Made by a program: the position numbers and the translations under genes. Shown piece by piece: positions 39,390-52,691 of a stretch of 64,000 bases of DNA; position 1 is the first letter of the stretch, and every line of letters starts with the position of its first letter. The stretch covers positions 9,590,001 through 9,654,000 of the forward strand of contig OV050033.1 of assembly GCA_920105625.2 (NCBI GenBank), written 5' to 3'. The notes beneath the pieces are model-generated. The model made no database searches. It saw only the letters and a list, made by a program, of their open reading frames with translations, and was not told the DNA's origin. The DNA is from Clusia tigrina (taxonomy: Eukaryota > Arthropoda > Insecta > Diptera > Clusiidae).

Positions 39390-40115
39390 AATAGAATAGA
39401 ATACTAACTGATAGCCAGGCAGCAATTAAGGCTCTCAACTCTCACCAGATGTGACTTAATAACCTGACCATCCTTGGCCAAAGCATCTAGGTATGGATCC
39501 TATGGGTTCCAGGATACGTAGGAATTTCTGATAACGAAATGGCAGACACACTTGCTAGAAAGGGAGCAGCCTCTCCGCTGGTAAGCCCGGAACCATCTTG
39601 AAGCTTAGGAAAGAGGAACTGCTCCTCATTCATTCAGGAAGTAGAAGACAAACAAAGAAGATTGCACTAGGATTATACTATTTACCGGGGCTATCACAAT
39701 CAAAATCGCTTATAAGGACCTTTCACATAAATCGTTTCAAAGATTGTATGGAATTGAATAAGAATAATCTAAGAATTATTACAGGAACTCTAACAGGGCA
39801 CTGAAGGCTGAATTATCACCAAACATAACTGGGAATTGATTCTAATAACATTTTCAGGGTTTGCAGGGAATATGAGACTCCGGAACACGTGATAAGATCA
39901 TGCCCAGCACTAATTCACAAACGAAAGAAGCAGTTGGGTAATATTCTAATACCGGATGAAGCAACAAGACTCAAAAAAATAGGATTAATACTAAAATTTA
40001 TCAAGGAATCTGGGCGAGAGAAACACTCTGAAGGGGGCCCAATAGATCTCGAAGGTCGGAGGGCAATAAAAATAATAATATTACATATAATCTTTGACTG
40101 GAATGCAATGTGACA
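39390..40115 (+). pseudogene. RNase H and C-terminal zinc-knuckle region of a LINE
   Basis: Motifs in order on plus: RILTDSQAAIKALNSH (third RNase H Asp), VWILWVPGYVGISDNEMADTLARKGAA (fourth catalytic position and the WVPGH box with His changed to Tyr), TGH before about 39800, then CREYETPEHVIRSCPALIHKRK (C-terminal knuckle with its second Cys replaced by Tyr) and LKFIKESGRE. Stops split it into three frames. The first RNase H acidic residues are not recognisable upstream. Clearly a decayed retrotransposon 3' half. Confidence 0.82.
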
Positions 40116-40203
40116 TCTCAAGAAGAGGAATGGCGGTACGAAGTGTCACTAACTGTCAAGAAATACTAACTGAATTAATTGTTCCTTAGTTCTTAGAAAT
40201 AAG

Positions 40204-40317
40204 GACTCTGCTATAATAATTAAGCAACCACATTGCTTTAGAAGGATTTAAACCCTATTAGACTCTGCTATAATAATTAAGCAACCACATTGCTTTAGAA
40301 GGATTTAAACCCTATTA
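40204..40317. repeat. Exact 57-bp tandem duplication
   Basis: 40204-40260 and 40261-40317 are identical by eye (GACTCTGCTATAATAATTAA start). Identity implies a recent event or an assembly duplication. Confidence 0.95.
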
Positions 40318-42406
40318 GATAGATAGAATTTAGAAGTGGGGTAGGCCGAAAAGCCGCCGAATAGGTGGTCTCCCAGCAATAAGGCATTGATGCCCATTGT
40401 ACTGTAAACCTGGAAAAATATTTGAGGGAATGTGGAGAGAGAGGATTTTGGAAAGGAAGTTACACCTTTTCAAACTTCTTTGAATATTTTATGAATCTCA
40501 GAAGTCTGTCCAGGCATAAGGAATATTCCTTATCCATTCCCAAAATATCTGATCCTAATATGGGCCTCCTCATTCAAGGCAAAGGCAGGATAAACTCAGA
40601 GAAAATGCTCTGTATCATCCTGTTCTTCTTCCAGACAGAAGACGGAGTTGCTGGAAATGTTCTTTATGAATTTCAAACTGGGTGCACCCTTAACTGCTTC
40701 ACCAATTGCTCCGTTCAACGAGGTATTCCACATAGAAACATAGAGAAAATATTCCAAATAATACAACAAAGGAACTAACATCGAAACTTTCCTAAGGCCA
40801 CTTTCAAATATTGCTCCAAATTAATTTCTTCATTCTTCACTCAATATTTCGTCTCTCCTAAAAATCCCAACAATGATATAGCACATAATATCCAAAGTAC
40901 TCATCCAGTACTATGCTGACCCATCACACACAAGTTCCTGCTTTCCATTCTGTGCACTGAGTCTCAATCCCTGCTGTGATGCTTGCCGGCTCTTCAGACA
41001 AATGCGACTATTCTGCTAATCCCCCATATTGCTGGGTAATTTCTTATTGCAAATCTGGCAATTTGCTTCATTGTGCAAACCGCACAATTTTCCATGGATT
41101 TGAGTGCTTCATTTGGAGTAAGGCAAGTAATTCCAGGCATGATTTAAAAATGGTTCATTTAACCACAGCCAAGAAATGTGATTAACTAAATGGTACTTTA
41201 AAATGCAAGCATCATGTTTGAGGAGAGAGGTCTTTTAATAATGTCGCTGTAATCTTTTCGATTCAGTTGGAGTTATATCTATTTGGTTTTATTTTACGTC
41301 AATTTACTTAATCGTATTTTCTTCCTTGTCAGAGCATTAAAATTTCATAGCTGGCTTTATTAAACTTGAATGGCTTCAAGTGTCATAAACAAGTAATAAA
41401 AACTTCCCATAAATAGATAACATTCCGTAGGTGTTCAAGCAGAGCAGATAAGAACGCCATAGAGCGAGTTTCTGTGTGTACATGTGGGGACAGCCGCTTC
41501 AATGCCATCCTTCCCGCATTCATTGCGAATAGTTTCTGCATGCCTACTTCTTGACCAGAGTAGGCCGCAGTGACCAGCCCGCCACCGGCCGCTTTCCCCA
41601 GGACCTGAGAGCAATCTACTAAATTAAATTCCTATTCCTCTACGAATACAACAAATGAACTGCTCTCTTTAATAGTGTCTTTCAATTTGTTGCTGGTGTT
41701 TCTGGTTTCTGTTGTTGTTGCTGTTGTTGCTGCTGGGAGTGTTGTTGTTGTTGTTGTCGCTGTTGTGATTGCTGTTATCGTTTTGTGTGTTGATTAAATT
41801 TATTGATTTGTGGTTATTTCCGTAATTTCTTCGTCAAATACACACCCCAGCACGAGAGCGGTGCACAGCCGCACGGACACAAATGTCACAGATTTGTTTG
41901 TGTTGGCAGCAGTTGAGGCATTCCTTTGCGGTATTTGTGGCATTTGGGGCGCTTTGTTAAAGTTGAAAAGTCATTTGGAATTGCGTTGAACTTAATGGAC
42001 GAAACGAAATCGGAAATAAATGTTTGTGCAAAACCGAATTCAGTGCATATTTGCAGTAATTAAAGCGCACATTTTTGTAGAGGCAGAGCGAAATAGCAAT
42101 TTTGAAAATTTGCTCTAAAATTTCTGAAATTATTTTGTTTTAAATTTTTGTATCAAATTTTGTTCATGATTTTCGTCAATGTGGGCTCTGGGATATTCCA
42201 AAAATTAGTGGCTTCGTTGTTGTTTCTGATCCACATGCAATGTTTCACTGGACATGTTTCACCTGAAATGGTTTCAGAGAAATTGGAGTTTGTGTCCGCC
42301 TCCAGTTTCGAGCTGTCCAGGCTCAAACTGAAGTCAGTAAGTAGAGCAGAACTGGTATATTCTGACTATGAGGGATTATAGTAGACATTTATCTCCTCTT
42401 TATAAA
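40318..42406. other. Intergenic, no gene seen
   Basis: A 118-codon plus frame (40422-40778) has no recognisable domain. 41440-42100 is a GC-richer unique block with the GTT tract. Confidence 0.6.
41709..41777. repeat. Interrupted (GTT)n microsatellite
   Basis: TTGTTG runs separated by CTG, CTGGGAG and CGC. Confidence 0.9.
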
Positions 42407-42466
42407 TACAATGGGTCTTGAACAGGCCTATGTGAGTCTTAGAACAGCAATCTAACCTACCTATAA
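42407..42466 (+). mobile_element. 3' tail of an RNase-H-type LINE
   Basis: The sequence ACAATGGGTC, then GGCCTATGTGAGTCTTAG, CAGCAATCTAACCTACCTA matches in order the tails at 43.7, 9.3, 7.1 and 32.8 kb. The consensus appears to be an ACAATGG motif, then GGCCTAAGTGAGTCTA, then an AACCTAACC-type end. No coding sequence of the element is recognisable just upstream, so the insertion is 5'-truncated or decayed. Confidence 0.55.
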
Positions 42467-42499
42467 GATCAAATTTTTCCACAGATTTGAAGTGGATGT

Positions 42500-42850
42500 T
42501 TGGCTACAGCTGTGACGGTTTTAGCCTTATCTGATTTACTCAACACAGATTAGCACCACGTTCATGGAAGAAAATGCTTGGTTGGTTTCCGACGAGACTT
42601 CTCTTTCTAGCTCAATGGTCCTCTGGTTGCCTTCAATGTCCCTCTGTTCATAAACCCAGATGACAGAGATTTTAGTACTGGTCGATAATGAGCTAAATTC
42701 CTCCTTGCAGAGGGCGACTAGTGATAAAAGGTGACCCCAGCGACTTTATTGCTGCTTGGCTGTGGAAGAGAATGGATATGGTTTTGGTGAGCTTGCGTCC
42801 CTTCAGTGCCCTACACTCCTGCCAAATCGCAAGGACCTCCTCTTGACATC
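42500..42850 (-). pseudogene. RNase H relic of a LINE
   Basis: On the minus strand: EVLAIWQECRALKG (second acidic residue of RNase H), FHSQAAIKSLGS (the DSQAAIK box with the catalytic Asp replaced by His), and VWVYEQRDIEGNQRTIEL (WVPGHRDIEGN box, His lost). Several stops. Orientation is opposite to the tail at 42.4 kb, so two insertions meet here tail to tail. Confidence 0.65.
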
Positions 42851-43289
42851 ATGACAAGTAGTTTAGATAAAATTTGAATGAAAGATTGTTCATGTTTCTG
42901 TCTGAATAGTGAATATGGGTTTGCATCAAGTTTTTATATTGCTGAGATACACACTGATTCCAATATATCATTATTATTATATCTTCTAGTATAAGACTTA
43001 TACCATAACTAATTAAGCGTGGAAGTTTTTGTACAAAGAGCAATGCAAATAAATAAATATTACAGCATTATTAATATCCAATTTGTCCTATCTTCAGTTT
43101 GATCAATGGAACTGAGTCGTATATGGCTGTCTAGATTTTCTTCGAAGGAACCACTATCACATTAAGTTTTAGAAGCAATATAATAGATTTGGCGAACAAG
43201 GCCCTTAATAGACAGATTAATCGCACTAAAATTGGAGTACTTTTCACAGATGTCCACATGAACTCTGGTTTTCTAACTATATTCTGAAC

Positions 43290-43700
43290 TGAACTATGAA
43301 TTGGATTTCATACGAAGCTTAGAAGGATGTCTCTTCTCTGTTAATTTTGTATTGGTCCTCATTACATGCCTAATGGCAGTACACCCGAACAAGATTAGGT
43401 TCAAAAGCAATGATAGGTGTAGGAAATACGGGGAAACAGACCCCAAGGACACCTTGAAGGATCTGCTATGTTTCTATGTTTCTGTCCACGCTTAAAATAC
43501 TGGACGCCTCCCGGGTTTGAAGGACTTCAAGTTTCAACCCTTGGGAATGGCTTCACTTATACAGCTAGCAAAAAACGCCTCTCTATTCAATGATCTCTAC
43601 GCCCGAGAGTCCTAAATGGACTCTCATCTGGTATAGCTAATGAACCAACAGTTGTATGTGTGGCCTATTCGGTCAGTTCGTCTAACCCAACCTAACCTTA
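43290..43700 (+). pseudogene. C-terminal end and 3' tail of an RNase-H-type LINE
   Basis: Plus-strand translation gives LITCLMAVHPNKIRFKSND, RCRKYGETDPKDTLKDLLCFY and LFNDLYARES. This is the LITGH, zinc-knuckle (C-x2-C changed to C-x2-Y, and EHLLC changed to KDLLC) and end block of R1/I-like LINEs. The 3' sequence, with GGTATAGCTAATG, GTGTGGCCTATTCGG and CCCAACCTAACC, is the best-preserved tail of this family in the window and ends at about 43696. Confidence 0.75.
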
Positions 43701-43932
43701 TTACATGACTAGACTCCCGCATATAAATATATATAAATAAAGGAAACAAAGGAACTTTCGCACGCACAATCTGCAAACATTTATTTGCTTATTTCCCTGG
43801 CTTCAAATTGGCACGGATGTTTAAGCACTTGCGGCACTCATCATGCGAACGAGCTATTTGAGGAGTTTGATATGAATATTCATAAGCGTTTCACGCCTAT
43901 CCTACGAATTTGTCTTGTTTCAACATTAACCC

Positions 43933-43960
43933 TACACACCCACACACACACACGCACACA
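43933..43960. repeat. (CA)n microsatellite
   Basis: CA run with one CG interruption. Confidence 0.85.
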
Positions 43961-46900
43961 TTGAATTCGGTGTTTCTACTCGCATAAACGGCATGAATAC
44001 ATGGCGTGGTATAATCGCGTACTTGGCTTTCAGTGCAGGCAGCCAATTTGCTGCCAGCTAAAACTGGCAAGTGGCCATAAATTTCGTAATATCCTTCGTC
44101 GATAATGGCCACTCATAAAGTGAAGGATATGTTTGCTCATTTACAGCTCTTCAGGCTGCTGGCTGCTGGCTGCGTGTGTGCTTCGCTTTCGTTTATCTTT
44201 CAACTGTCTTCAGTTTGTCTGCGATTGCTACGATTATCCTCACTTATGCATGCGTACTCGTAGTACTTTTTCAGAGTCTTCTTCCCAAAGGTCACTGACT
44301 CTCTGTCGCTGTATCTCTAGTCAAGGTTGTTGTTCTACGTTTGCGTTGGCAGCTGCGGTTTGGGTGGTCTTCATTGTTGCTCCGGCACTATCACAATTAT
44401 TTCTGTTGACCTTGTTCTTGACACTTATAACGATGTTTGTCGTTCCTTGCATAACATTTCACTAAACAGCTGAGGGTGCAAACGATAATCGGCCCTATGA
44501 AGCAGACTACGATGGGAAAGGACCTGCGTATCCTTTTTCCTATTTGCTATTGATCACTTGGTTATTTCCAAGCAGCACCCCTCTTCATTAGGATGCGAAT
44601 TCTGGAAATTCTTGGGGTGCAGCGGTTATTTTGCTGTGGTGTCTCAGGTTGTTTATGGCCTTATTTCAATTTGTCTGTGTTGGCTCAATTTCTCGTACTG
44701 CAGAGCTTTAATTTTTGAATAGCTCCAAAACGTAGCAAAGTGTGAACCACAGCGCTGCACTTTTGCTGGTGAGGGCATGCTTTTCTGCAGTTCTTTTTAT
44801 TGCAGTCCTCTGGTGCATTGTTCTGTTGCATTGTGCGCCACGTGATTGCATGTGGTGCTGCCATTTTTGCTGCTCTCCGTTATTCTTGAAGCATTGTTCG
44901 TTCGTTCCTTTCATGTGAGCATATTGCTTAAGAGAAGTGTTGCCTTTCATTTTCTTGAGGGGGAGCAGGCCATTATGTGGTCCATAGAGCAGCTTAATAT
45001 ACTCTTGTTCATAACAATTGTAAGGAAACTTCAATTTTCGCTGAGTATGAATCAGGGGTTTTCTTGTATAAAGAAAGAGAAATGTACAAAGGACATACTG
45101 GTATTGTAAAATACTGGGTCACAGCTTTAAGTGCATGGTATCTGTAAAGTCAGTTTGAAGGTAAGGAATGTATGGAGCTTTTCCACTAGATTCCAGTTGA
45201 ACTGATTTTAACCGACATCCTGATTCGAAGGTGCGATATAGATAACTTGGACTGTATTTAACCTTATGTTAAAAAGTAGAGTTGCTTCTAATGAAACATT
45301 GTTCACTTCATCAGGAGGAAGCAGCACCTGGCATATTCATTAATATTTCTTTATACTAATTCATTTGCAAATTGGTTACCTCAATTAAGAACTCTCTCCT
45401 AGATGCCTTGGGATACCCTCATTTAAAAATGCAAATTTTCTTTTCTATCATTTGTGCCGTGTTCGTGAGTCAATTCAGGACTTTGTGGTAAAAGAAATTA
45501 GCCGCGTTTTTATGTATTAATGCCTTTTATCTTCACTCATGCATTTTGATGCGGTGGAAGAAAATATTATTTATTTAGGTGGACTTCACAGGACATCAAT
45601 TATAAAGTCTGAAAAGTTCTTTTAAGCTATAAAATATGCTTGCTTTGAACTCTTTAATGGTTCGCAGATCCTTTGCAAAAATTAAACTTCTAACAACACT
45701 TGGACTAATTAATATGGCAGCTTCCTAGCGGCAACTCAGACAGCTTTTTATAAACACTTTCTTAAGGTCCCTTTCGTAGGTCCTTGAACTGTTTATAACA
45801 ATATTTCAAAATAATAATAATTTATGAAAATATTTTAGGAGTCCATTTCAGCAAAATTATCAATGGAGTCTCATATAATCCTGTTCTTTTGCTGTTGGAC
45901 CTATGCAGCCATCAGTTGAGTGCTGCTTATGTTGTGCCTTATTTGAAGCTTCTTTCAAAGAGCCAAACAATTAAACGCTTTTTTTGTTCATTGTACTTTC
46001 TACTGTGTTCCACAAGATCATCTTGTAAAAGGCTTGTTTTGTTTTGTGCGAATCTGGTCTATGCTATTATGCACTGCCCTTGCACTCTACTGCTATAAGT
46101 AGCGATTCAGTACAAAAAGAGAAAAGAAACGAAAGTATTCTTTTTGTTCATCTGCACTTTCACAGAATCACAGAGAATCACAGTCGTTGGTATAAGGCTG
46201 GCCACAGTAATAAAGCCCCACTAGACAATACCATGAACTCTAAACCTTCAGTATCAATACACAACACTGGATGAATGAAGAAAGGACTCATTCAGTAGGA
46301 CAGCATTCAATAGTACAAGCACATGTGAACACGAGTGAGTATCAATGCTATTCTGACACAATATCAACAAAGCCAACAAAATGCTTGGGAAATCCTCAGT
46401 GAAAAATACCACAAAGCAAGCGAAAGTGTCCTGATGATTGAGTTCATGAGTAGTGGAAAGCAACCAGGACCTTTGTTGTCTGTAGCGCTTGCACAGGCAA
46501 TGCGCAAGGTAATTGCTAAATGAGTTTGGTGGCAAGAAGCAGGGGAATAAAGATTAAAGTGTGAATTTAAGAACTGAATTAAGAGCGGAAACTGTTTAAC
46601 AAATATTACAGAATTTAATAAAATAATAACAAATAATCTTCAAGTACGGAATTCCAATATGCATTCATTGAATTTCAATTAAAATTATTGACTTAAATAT
46701 TTTGTTTACTATAACTATTTGAATGGCCTTTGAAATTGTATTAATCAATTAGGTTTTAATTAAGTCAATTTCCTCTGAAGTGGTAATTGCAGTAAATAAG
46801 GTCCAATAAGGTGGAAGCTTTAAATCATGCCAGACTTTATGAGCCAACAACATTGTGCCAGGATATAACGATGTTTATTGACACTACATACACGCACTAG

Positions 46901-48360
46901 GCACACAGCATACACACCCAAGCATACATGCAAATACACACACACATACAATCACACCCGTTGATACCCACATGAATTAGTTGCTTGTGTAGTAAGTAGT
47001 AATAGTGTGGCAAATTGGTGGCATACCACTTCAGCGGCACATTCCATACGAGCAGTTAATAATGTGCGGCACAAGGGCACGACACACACAGGCACTCTTA
47101 CTGAGAATCGCTGTGGCAAAGCTTGTGGTGTGAGTGAAATATTCGAGTTGCACGAGGAATTGTGCAATTAAGTCCACCATTTCCAGCGACACATTGCAAC
47201 AATTGCCATTAATATTAATTTCGGCTCGTGATGAATGAATATTAACTGGATTGATTAAAAGCAGGGAATTACTGCTGCGTAGACCAGGTATAATACAAAG
47301 AAATATTGCATTCCTTGTGAGAGCACAGAGAGTGCTTCAAAAGGACACTCAGAAATTGCGATCATTATTCAGATTTTAGTATTTGAGAGAACAGGGAACT
47401 GCTTAGAGGACTTGTGGACTCAGTTGTTGTTGCAATGGATGAGACTATTTGGCCAGAAATTCTTAGCATGATAGTAAGGATTTCGATTAGACTTTTCTAA
47501 ACACTTCTTCGTTACAGTAATTATGTATTCCATTCTGCTTATGGCACTCCTGGCATACTTCCTAATAGCAGCTCGCAAATTATCAGAGGTAAATCAATCC
47601 TTAAACATGGCGACTGAGCCAGTGCTCTTTGGGTTAATTGACTAAGTGCCTAATTAGACACCATTTGGTTAATTGGCGCCCGTAATTAGTTCAGTGTTTG
47701 AAGCACTGCACATGAGTACGTTTCGGTGCACAGCTCCCAGGCAGTTTGGCAGCAGCTCAGTTCATGTCCAGTCGGTGCCACACCGAAATACTCGCACCCA
47801 CACCTTAATTGACTCTCCACGCGAGCGTGTGTGGGTGGGCTACACCAAGGCAGCTAATTTTAGATATTCATGTGGGTTGACTTTTCTGTTTACCGCTGGC
47901 CTAAATGTGCGTCTACCTTCAGACACGTGCCGCACCGCCAGTTCATACTTCGAAGTTTGACGTGGGTAGATTACCATGTACGTCAATTGACAATAAAGAG
48001 TTTGGCACTTTTTAAAAGCATTTTATACATTTCGCTCAGCTGCTGAGCAAAATAATTCGCTTAGTTTGCCTGCCTACGAAAACTGTGTTTGTGTTTAGCA
48101 ATTGCCACACACCGCTCTCTAAGCTAATATATTTTGATATCCTTTGCCGAGCATGTTGTCACATTTACGGTCTGCAATTTCATTTTAAAACGCCCCTTAA
48201 GGATGCTGTGTACATGCAATTGCAATTATGGAAATGAGATGATACCAGCAAATTTCGCACATTGAACTCCCCATCTTAGCACGCAGTCACAGCTGGGCGA
48301 AGTGGAACGGTTTGAAGCGACATAATTTATATTTAAGCTGCTCTTGTCAGGAAATGTGAC

Positions 48361-48395
48361 AGCAGCAACAGCACCAGCACCAGCACCAGCACAGC
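48361..48395. repeat. (CAGCAC)n microsatellite
   Basis: CAGCACCAGCACCAGCAC, preceded by CAGCAACAG. Confidence 0.9.
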
Positions 48396-49077
48396 ATATC
48401 AAATAACTTTGGTGTGCAACATGTTAACGAGCAGCCGTAAACTTGTGCACCACTCTTCCCACTTGGCAGCGCCACTCGTTTGCTTTATGGATTTCGACGA
48501 CAATTTACATTTATATTCTGTTGCAATTTCCTTGACCATTTGCAGCAGCTTTTTACATGATGAATTATTCGGGTCTGGCACAACGTTACATATGTCGTGT
48601 AGTCGCAGTCCAGGGACCTTTCCAGCTCAAGTGAATTTTCGCTTATGTCGACTGTTTGTGTATATTTCCATATAAGCAGCATAAGGAAAGTTATGTTTCC
48701 ATTTTATAAAAAAAATGTGCTTTAGACTAAAATAATATCGGATGACACGAATATGCTTCAGAGAATATCCTTGAGAATAGAAAAATTATTTTATGGATAT
48801 TATCAACTAAATTTGACATTTGCCAGTTGAGTGAAATGCAATGGAATAGCTAAGAAAACAGATAATCTAACATATTAGCTTCAAGTTGGGTGTACTCAGG
48901 ATACTAAGGATAACATTGATACCGTCACATAGCAGCTTCCTCGTTAACTCGTCGAACTGTTTAGTGTTTGAAAATATGTTAAGCTCATCATATTAAGCAA
49001 TGCATAAGCAAGGATGCTTCTAGATAGCTCTTCTATTTCTTAAAACACTCATGATGGATTCAAAGGAGTAGCAAACA

Positions 49078-49280
49078 GGTGTCCTGCTCCATTTTATCTT
49101 CAAAACTGTTTGTTCTATAAGAGATAGTTTCATTTCAGGTTTCTGAAATTCTGTTCCATTTTATCTTCACAACTGTTTCTGCTTTACGATAAAGATTCAT
49201 TTCAGGTCTCTGAAAATTGGTGTCCTGCTCCATTTTGTCTTCACAACTGTTCCTGCTATAGGAGATAGTTTCATTTCAGG
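49078..49280. repeat. Tandem array, three ~70-bp units
   Basis: Units begin near 49078, 49149 and 49219. Shared order: GTCCTGCTCCATTTT.TCTTC, ACAACTGTT..TGCT.TA, GAGATAGTTTCATTTCAGGT, CTCTGAAA. Confidence 0.88.
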
Positions 49281-52200
49281 TCAGTATCTCTTCGTATGAG
49301 TTGCTCTTGCACAGTTCCGCATTGAAAACGTTTGTTTTTATTTCGTGTGAGTTGTCAGAGTATTTATGCAATTTATAAGCAGCTTTGGACAGATCTGCCT
49401 GGTAATTTGACCAGTTTCTAACCGTTAATAGTTGAGGAGTTCAAGTAGCATTAATTTCCATGTGACCCTTCCACTGGCTGAATTTATCAGTTTTTTTCCG
49501 TAGATTAACAACGATTAACATTTCTCCAAATTGATTCAAAGGTGTCACACCCTGCGAACAATCAGACGGAGACATTCCTCCTATGGACTGAGAAATCAAA
49601 CTGGTATATACCTCCTTGCACGGACAAGTTTAGATGTTAATATAAGAGCCGTATTTAAAATGAAGCTGCCAGTGAAAATACAGATCTCCGATGATGTTGA
49701 TATCGACTTCCACTTCATACAAAGCTGCGAAGATCAATGTGCCCGTGCTTCGTAATCTGGAGAGTGCAATTTTGATCATTGACAACATTTTTTAATAACC
49801 TTTCTTTTAAACTTGGAGCTATTTATTGAAAGGAATATCTCAGCTTCCACAGGATGTAATATAACAGAAGTCCTTTAACTACTTTTGAATGAGTGAAGGT
49901 GTGGTTTAAAGTAATCCAGTTTCAGCAAAATGTATGAGAATTCACTAAGAAGTCTAGAATGGCCGCACCTACGTTATTGAATTTAAATTAGGATTCTTTA
50001 TGGTGAGCTGGAGACTGAGGATGGACTAGTCGAAAACTATTTTAGCTGACTATAGAATACTTCACATTCGCATTTGTTTGCATCGTTCTCTCTTCTTACC
50101 GTGTGATAAATGAGTTTTCAAGTTATGTAATCTTTTGCGGTGGCACCTGATTTCTAGTCCTTGCCTTTGCAGACTCAGCGACATCATTTTTCCTGACTCA
50201 GGATTTTATATAAGTCTTCTGTGACTCATGATTTATCATAAATTCATAATAATAATTTAATAATTTCATTTTGATAATGCCGACTGTGAACTGACTGCGC
50301 GCTTCCTGGCTGATTTGACAATGCTGTCAATGTCATATGATACAATTGTTATAATTACCATGGACAGATTACTAAAGGAATAATTTCGATCTTATCTTGC
50401 AGAGCTTTCAGGTAAATATGAGTATAAAAGGACTCTAACGAGAACAAAAATAGAAAATAAGCCCAAAGCTTACTCCATATAACCAAATCTATCTGGGTAC
50501 CATATGAGTTCTGTAAAGAAGGATCGGGATAAAATCATTCAAAACATTAATCACTCAAAATTAGTACTGAGTGTATCAGGCATGACTGCAATTGTTGACG
50601 GGCATTTTGGACTTTCCTTAGTTTGTAGTTTGAGGTTTGGATGACTAGTTTCCTGGCACTGGTTTCCTGTACTAGATTAAACTTAAGTTATTGAACTTTT
50701 TTGTAAATTGCTCCGATCTGGCAACGTTCGTATTTCCTTACAATACTCTCAAATGGTTATTATATTTAATAGTTTTATTTACACCTCAAAGTCACATAAA
50801 AGCCATCATAATATTCCAAACCACACACGCTGCAAAACCGAAGGGGATCGCAATGCTTATAAAATTTACTTGTGTAGCTTCACGCATTACATTAAAATGC
50901 CGCAAATATGCCAAAAGTTGTAAGCTAATAATCACCTGCCTTGCTATGCACCGCAGGACCGTCTGAGTCTGGCAGCATAATTTCAATCCTTTGTACAATA
51001 AATCACTTGATATTTAGCATTTGTTGTCAGAGGCCCTGGCGCTGGCAGTGGCTCGGCTGCCAAAGGTTTGAGTTGACACACATTTAACTACGTTTATAAT
51101 CGAATTTGACTTTGGGCTGGAGTCACCTTTTCGGCTTAAGAACAGGTTGCTGCCGGTTTACTGCCTGTGACACTTTTGAATAATGTTTAAGAATGGCTGA
51201 GCTTGTGGCAGCAGTGTGCCATGAATATTTACCCAACATAAATTCCAAAAAGGTAAATCTTTAAAGTGTTTCTCATTTAAAATTCCGCCCAAATTATGTG
51301 CATATTGCCATTCAGTGGCCAATAAAACACGTGCGTCTAATAATGCAGACTTCAATCAAATGTGGCAGAGGCAGCGACAGTGAAGACATGCGTCCTGCCA
51401 CGTACGCAACCCGTACCATCAAAACACAACCTCAACTGAGCTCGTTCGTCGCTGAGTGGAGCAGCACGTGTGGCACATCAAATATCGCAAAATTTGAAAA
51501 TTTCATGAAGCAAGTGAGTTGCACAACGCGCGGTATTCTACGCAACACTTGGCACCTCAGCAGCTACCGCCTTCAAGTTCATTAAAATGAGTTCGGTTGC
51601 TATATTGGGCTGCGAAGCTGCTGGTGGCACCAATTTGATGCCGCCGGACAGCCACGTGCATATTTAGCTAAATTGCTTAACTGATTGACGGGATGACTCA
51701 TATTGAAAGGTGGAATTTTCTCGAACAAGAGATGAAAAACTGTGTCCTTAAGTTTTTACATATTGCTGTGGTATAATTTATGTGCAAACTGGGATGCTTT
51801 TATACCTTTTGCAGAATTCATATGGCACCCAACTAGATTTGGTGATTTAATGAAGGGGGCTTGGCCTTATTTTATATTTTTGCTGTACTATAATTAAAGC
51901 TAAATTGTCCAAGAAGATTTTTCTGCATAAGTATATACAATCCAGTGATGGAACTATTCACTATACTGCTCTCACAGTAACAATATACTTTTGTTCTTCA
52001 CACATACTTTCAGTTACATCTCTTCCTATCAATGCTTTGCACTTAATTAGCATAAATACATTAAAATATTCCCTTTCCGGCCTTAAATTGCTCAATGCAG
52101 CTTCTCCCAAAAGTGTTCCTCTTATATGCGTATTATAACTACTCTTATAGCACCGGCAATAATAAATTATGTCATATGGTCGTGTTAGTTACCCGCAAAT

Positions 52201-52526
52201 TGCCTGCAATCTAATTTATTCAGTTAATGAATGTTCGCTTTTCATTAGCTTCACTTTGCCCCATAATTTCCGTTGCGTATGCATTGCGCGTAATTACCCC
52301 ATTTGCAGCGTGTTGTAATTATGCCGATGTTATATATAAGCAGGCGATTAATAATGCATAACGTGCGCTAATTACATCGGTGCATTATGTTCCCAGTGGA
52401 CCTGTAGTTTAATTTTTAAACAGTTGCACTTAAAGTTTGGAGTCCATTCTTCACGTTGAACGCCATTGTCACGTTTTGTAATAATGCAGCATAAAAATGT
52501 TAAGAAAAGGAAGGGTGGAAGGGAGG
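49281..52526. other. Intergenic, no gene seen
   Basis: 50940-52390 is a unique block; 52140-52390 is rich in TAATTA, TTAATG and GATTAATAATG motifs. Confidence 0.55.
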
Positions 52527-52691
52527 AGAGCAGGTGGATGACAGGTACCAAGCAGTTGAACAGCAGGTGCTGAGCAAATGTAGAGCAGGTACCAAGCAGG
52601 TGGAGAGTATTTGTACAGCTGGTGGAAAACAGATGGAGAGCAGGTGGCAAGCAGGTGTAGAGTAGCTGTAGATTTGGTGGAGAACATAAAC
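52527..52691. repeat. Minisatellite: three 55-bp units built of ~15-bp subrepeats
   Basis: Units 52527-52581, 52582-52636 and 52637-52691 are each exactly 55 bp and start with AGAGCAGGT. Inside each, an AGCAGGTG core recurs about every 15 bp. Several overlapping open frames here come from the repeat and are not genes. Confidence 0.85.

Larger units (their letters stand above)
43701..49077. other. Intergenic, candidate regulatory sequence, no gene seen
   Basis: GC-richer unique stretches at 43740-44460 and 46860-48680. A tight cluster of homeodomain-type cores lies at 47633-47691. The longest frames (about 110 codons) look random. Confidence 0.55.
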
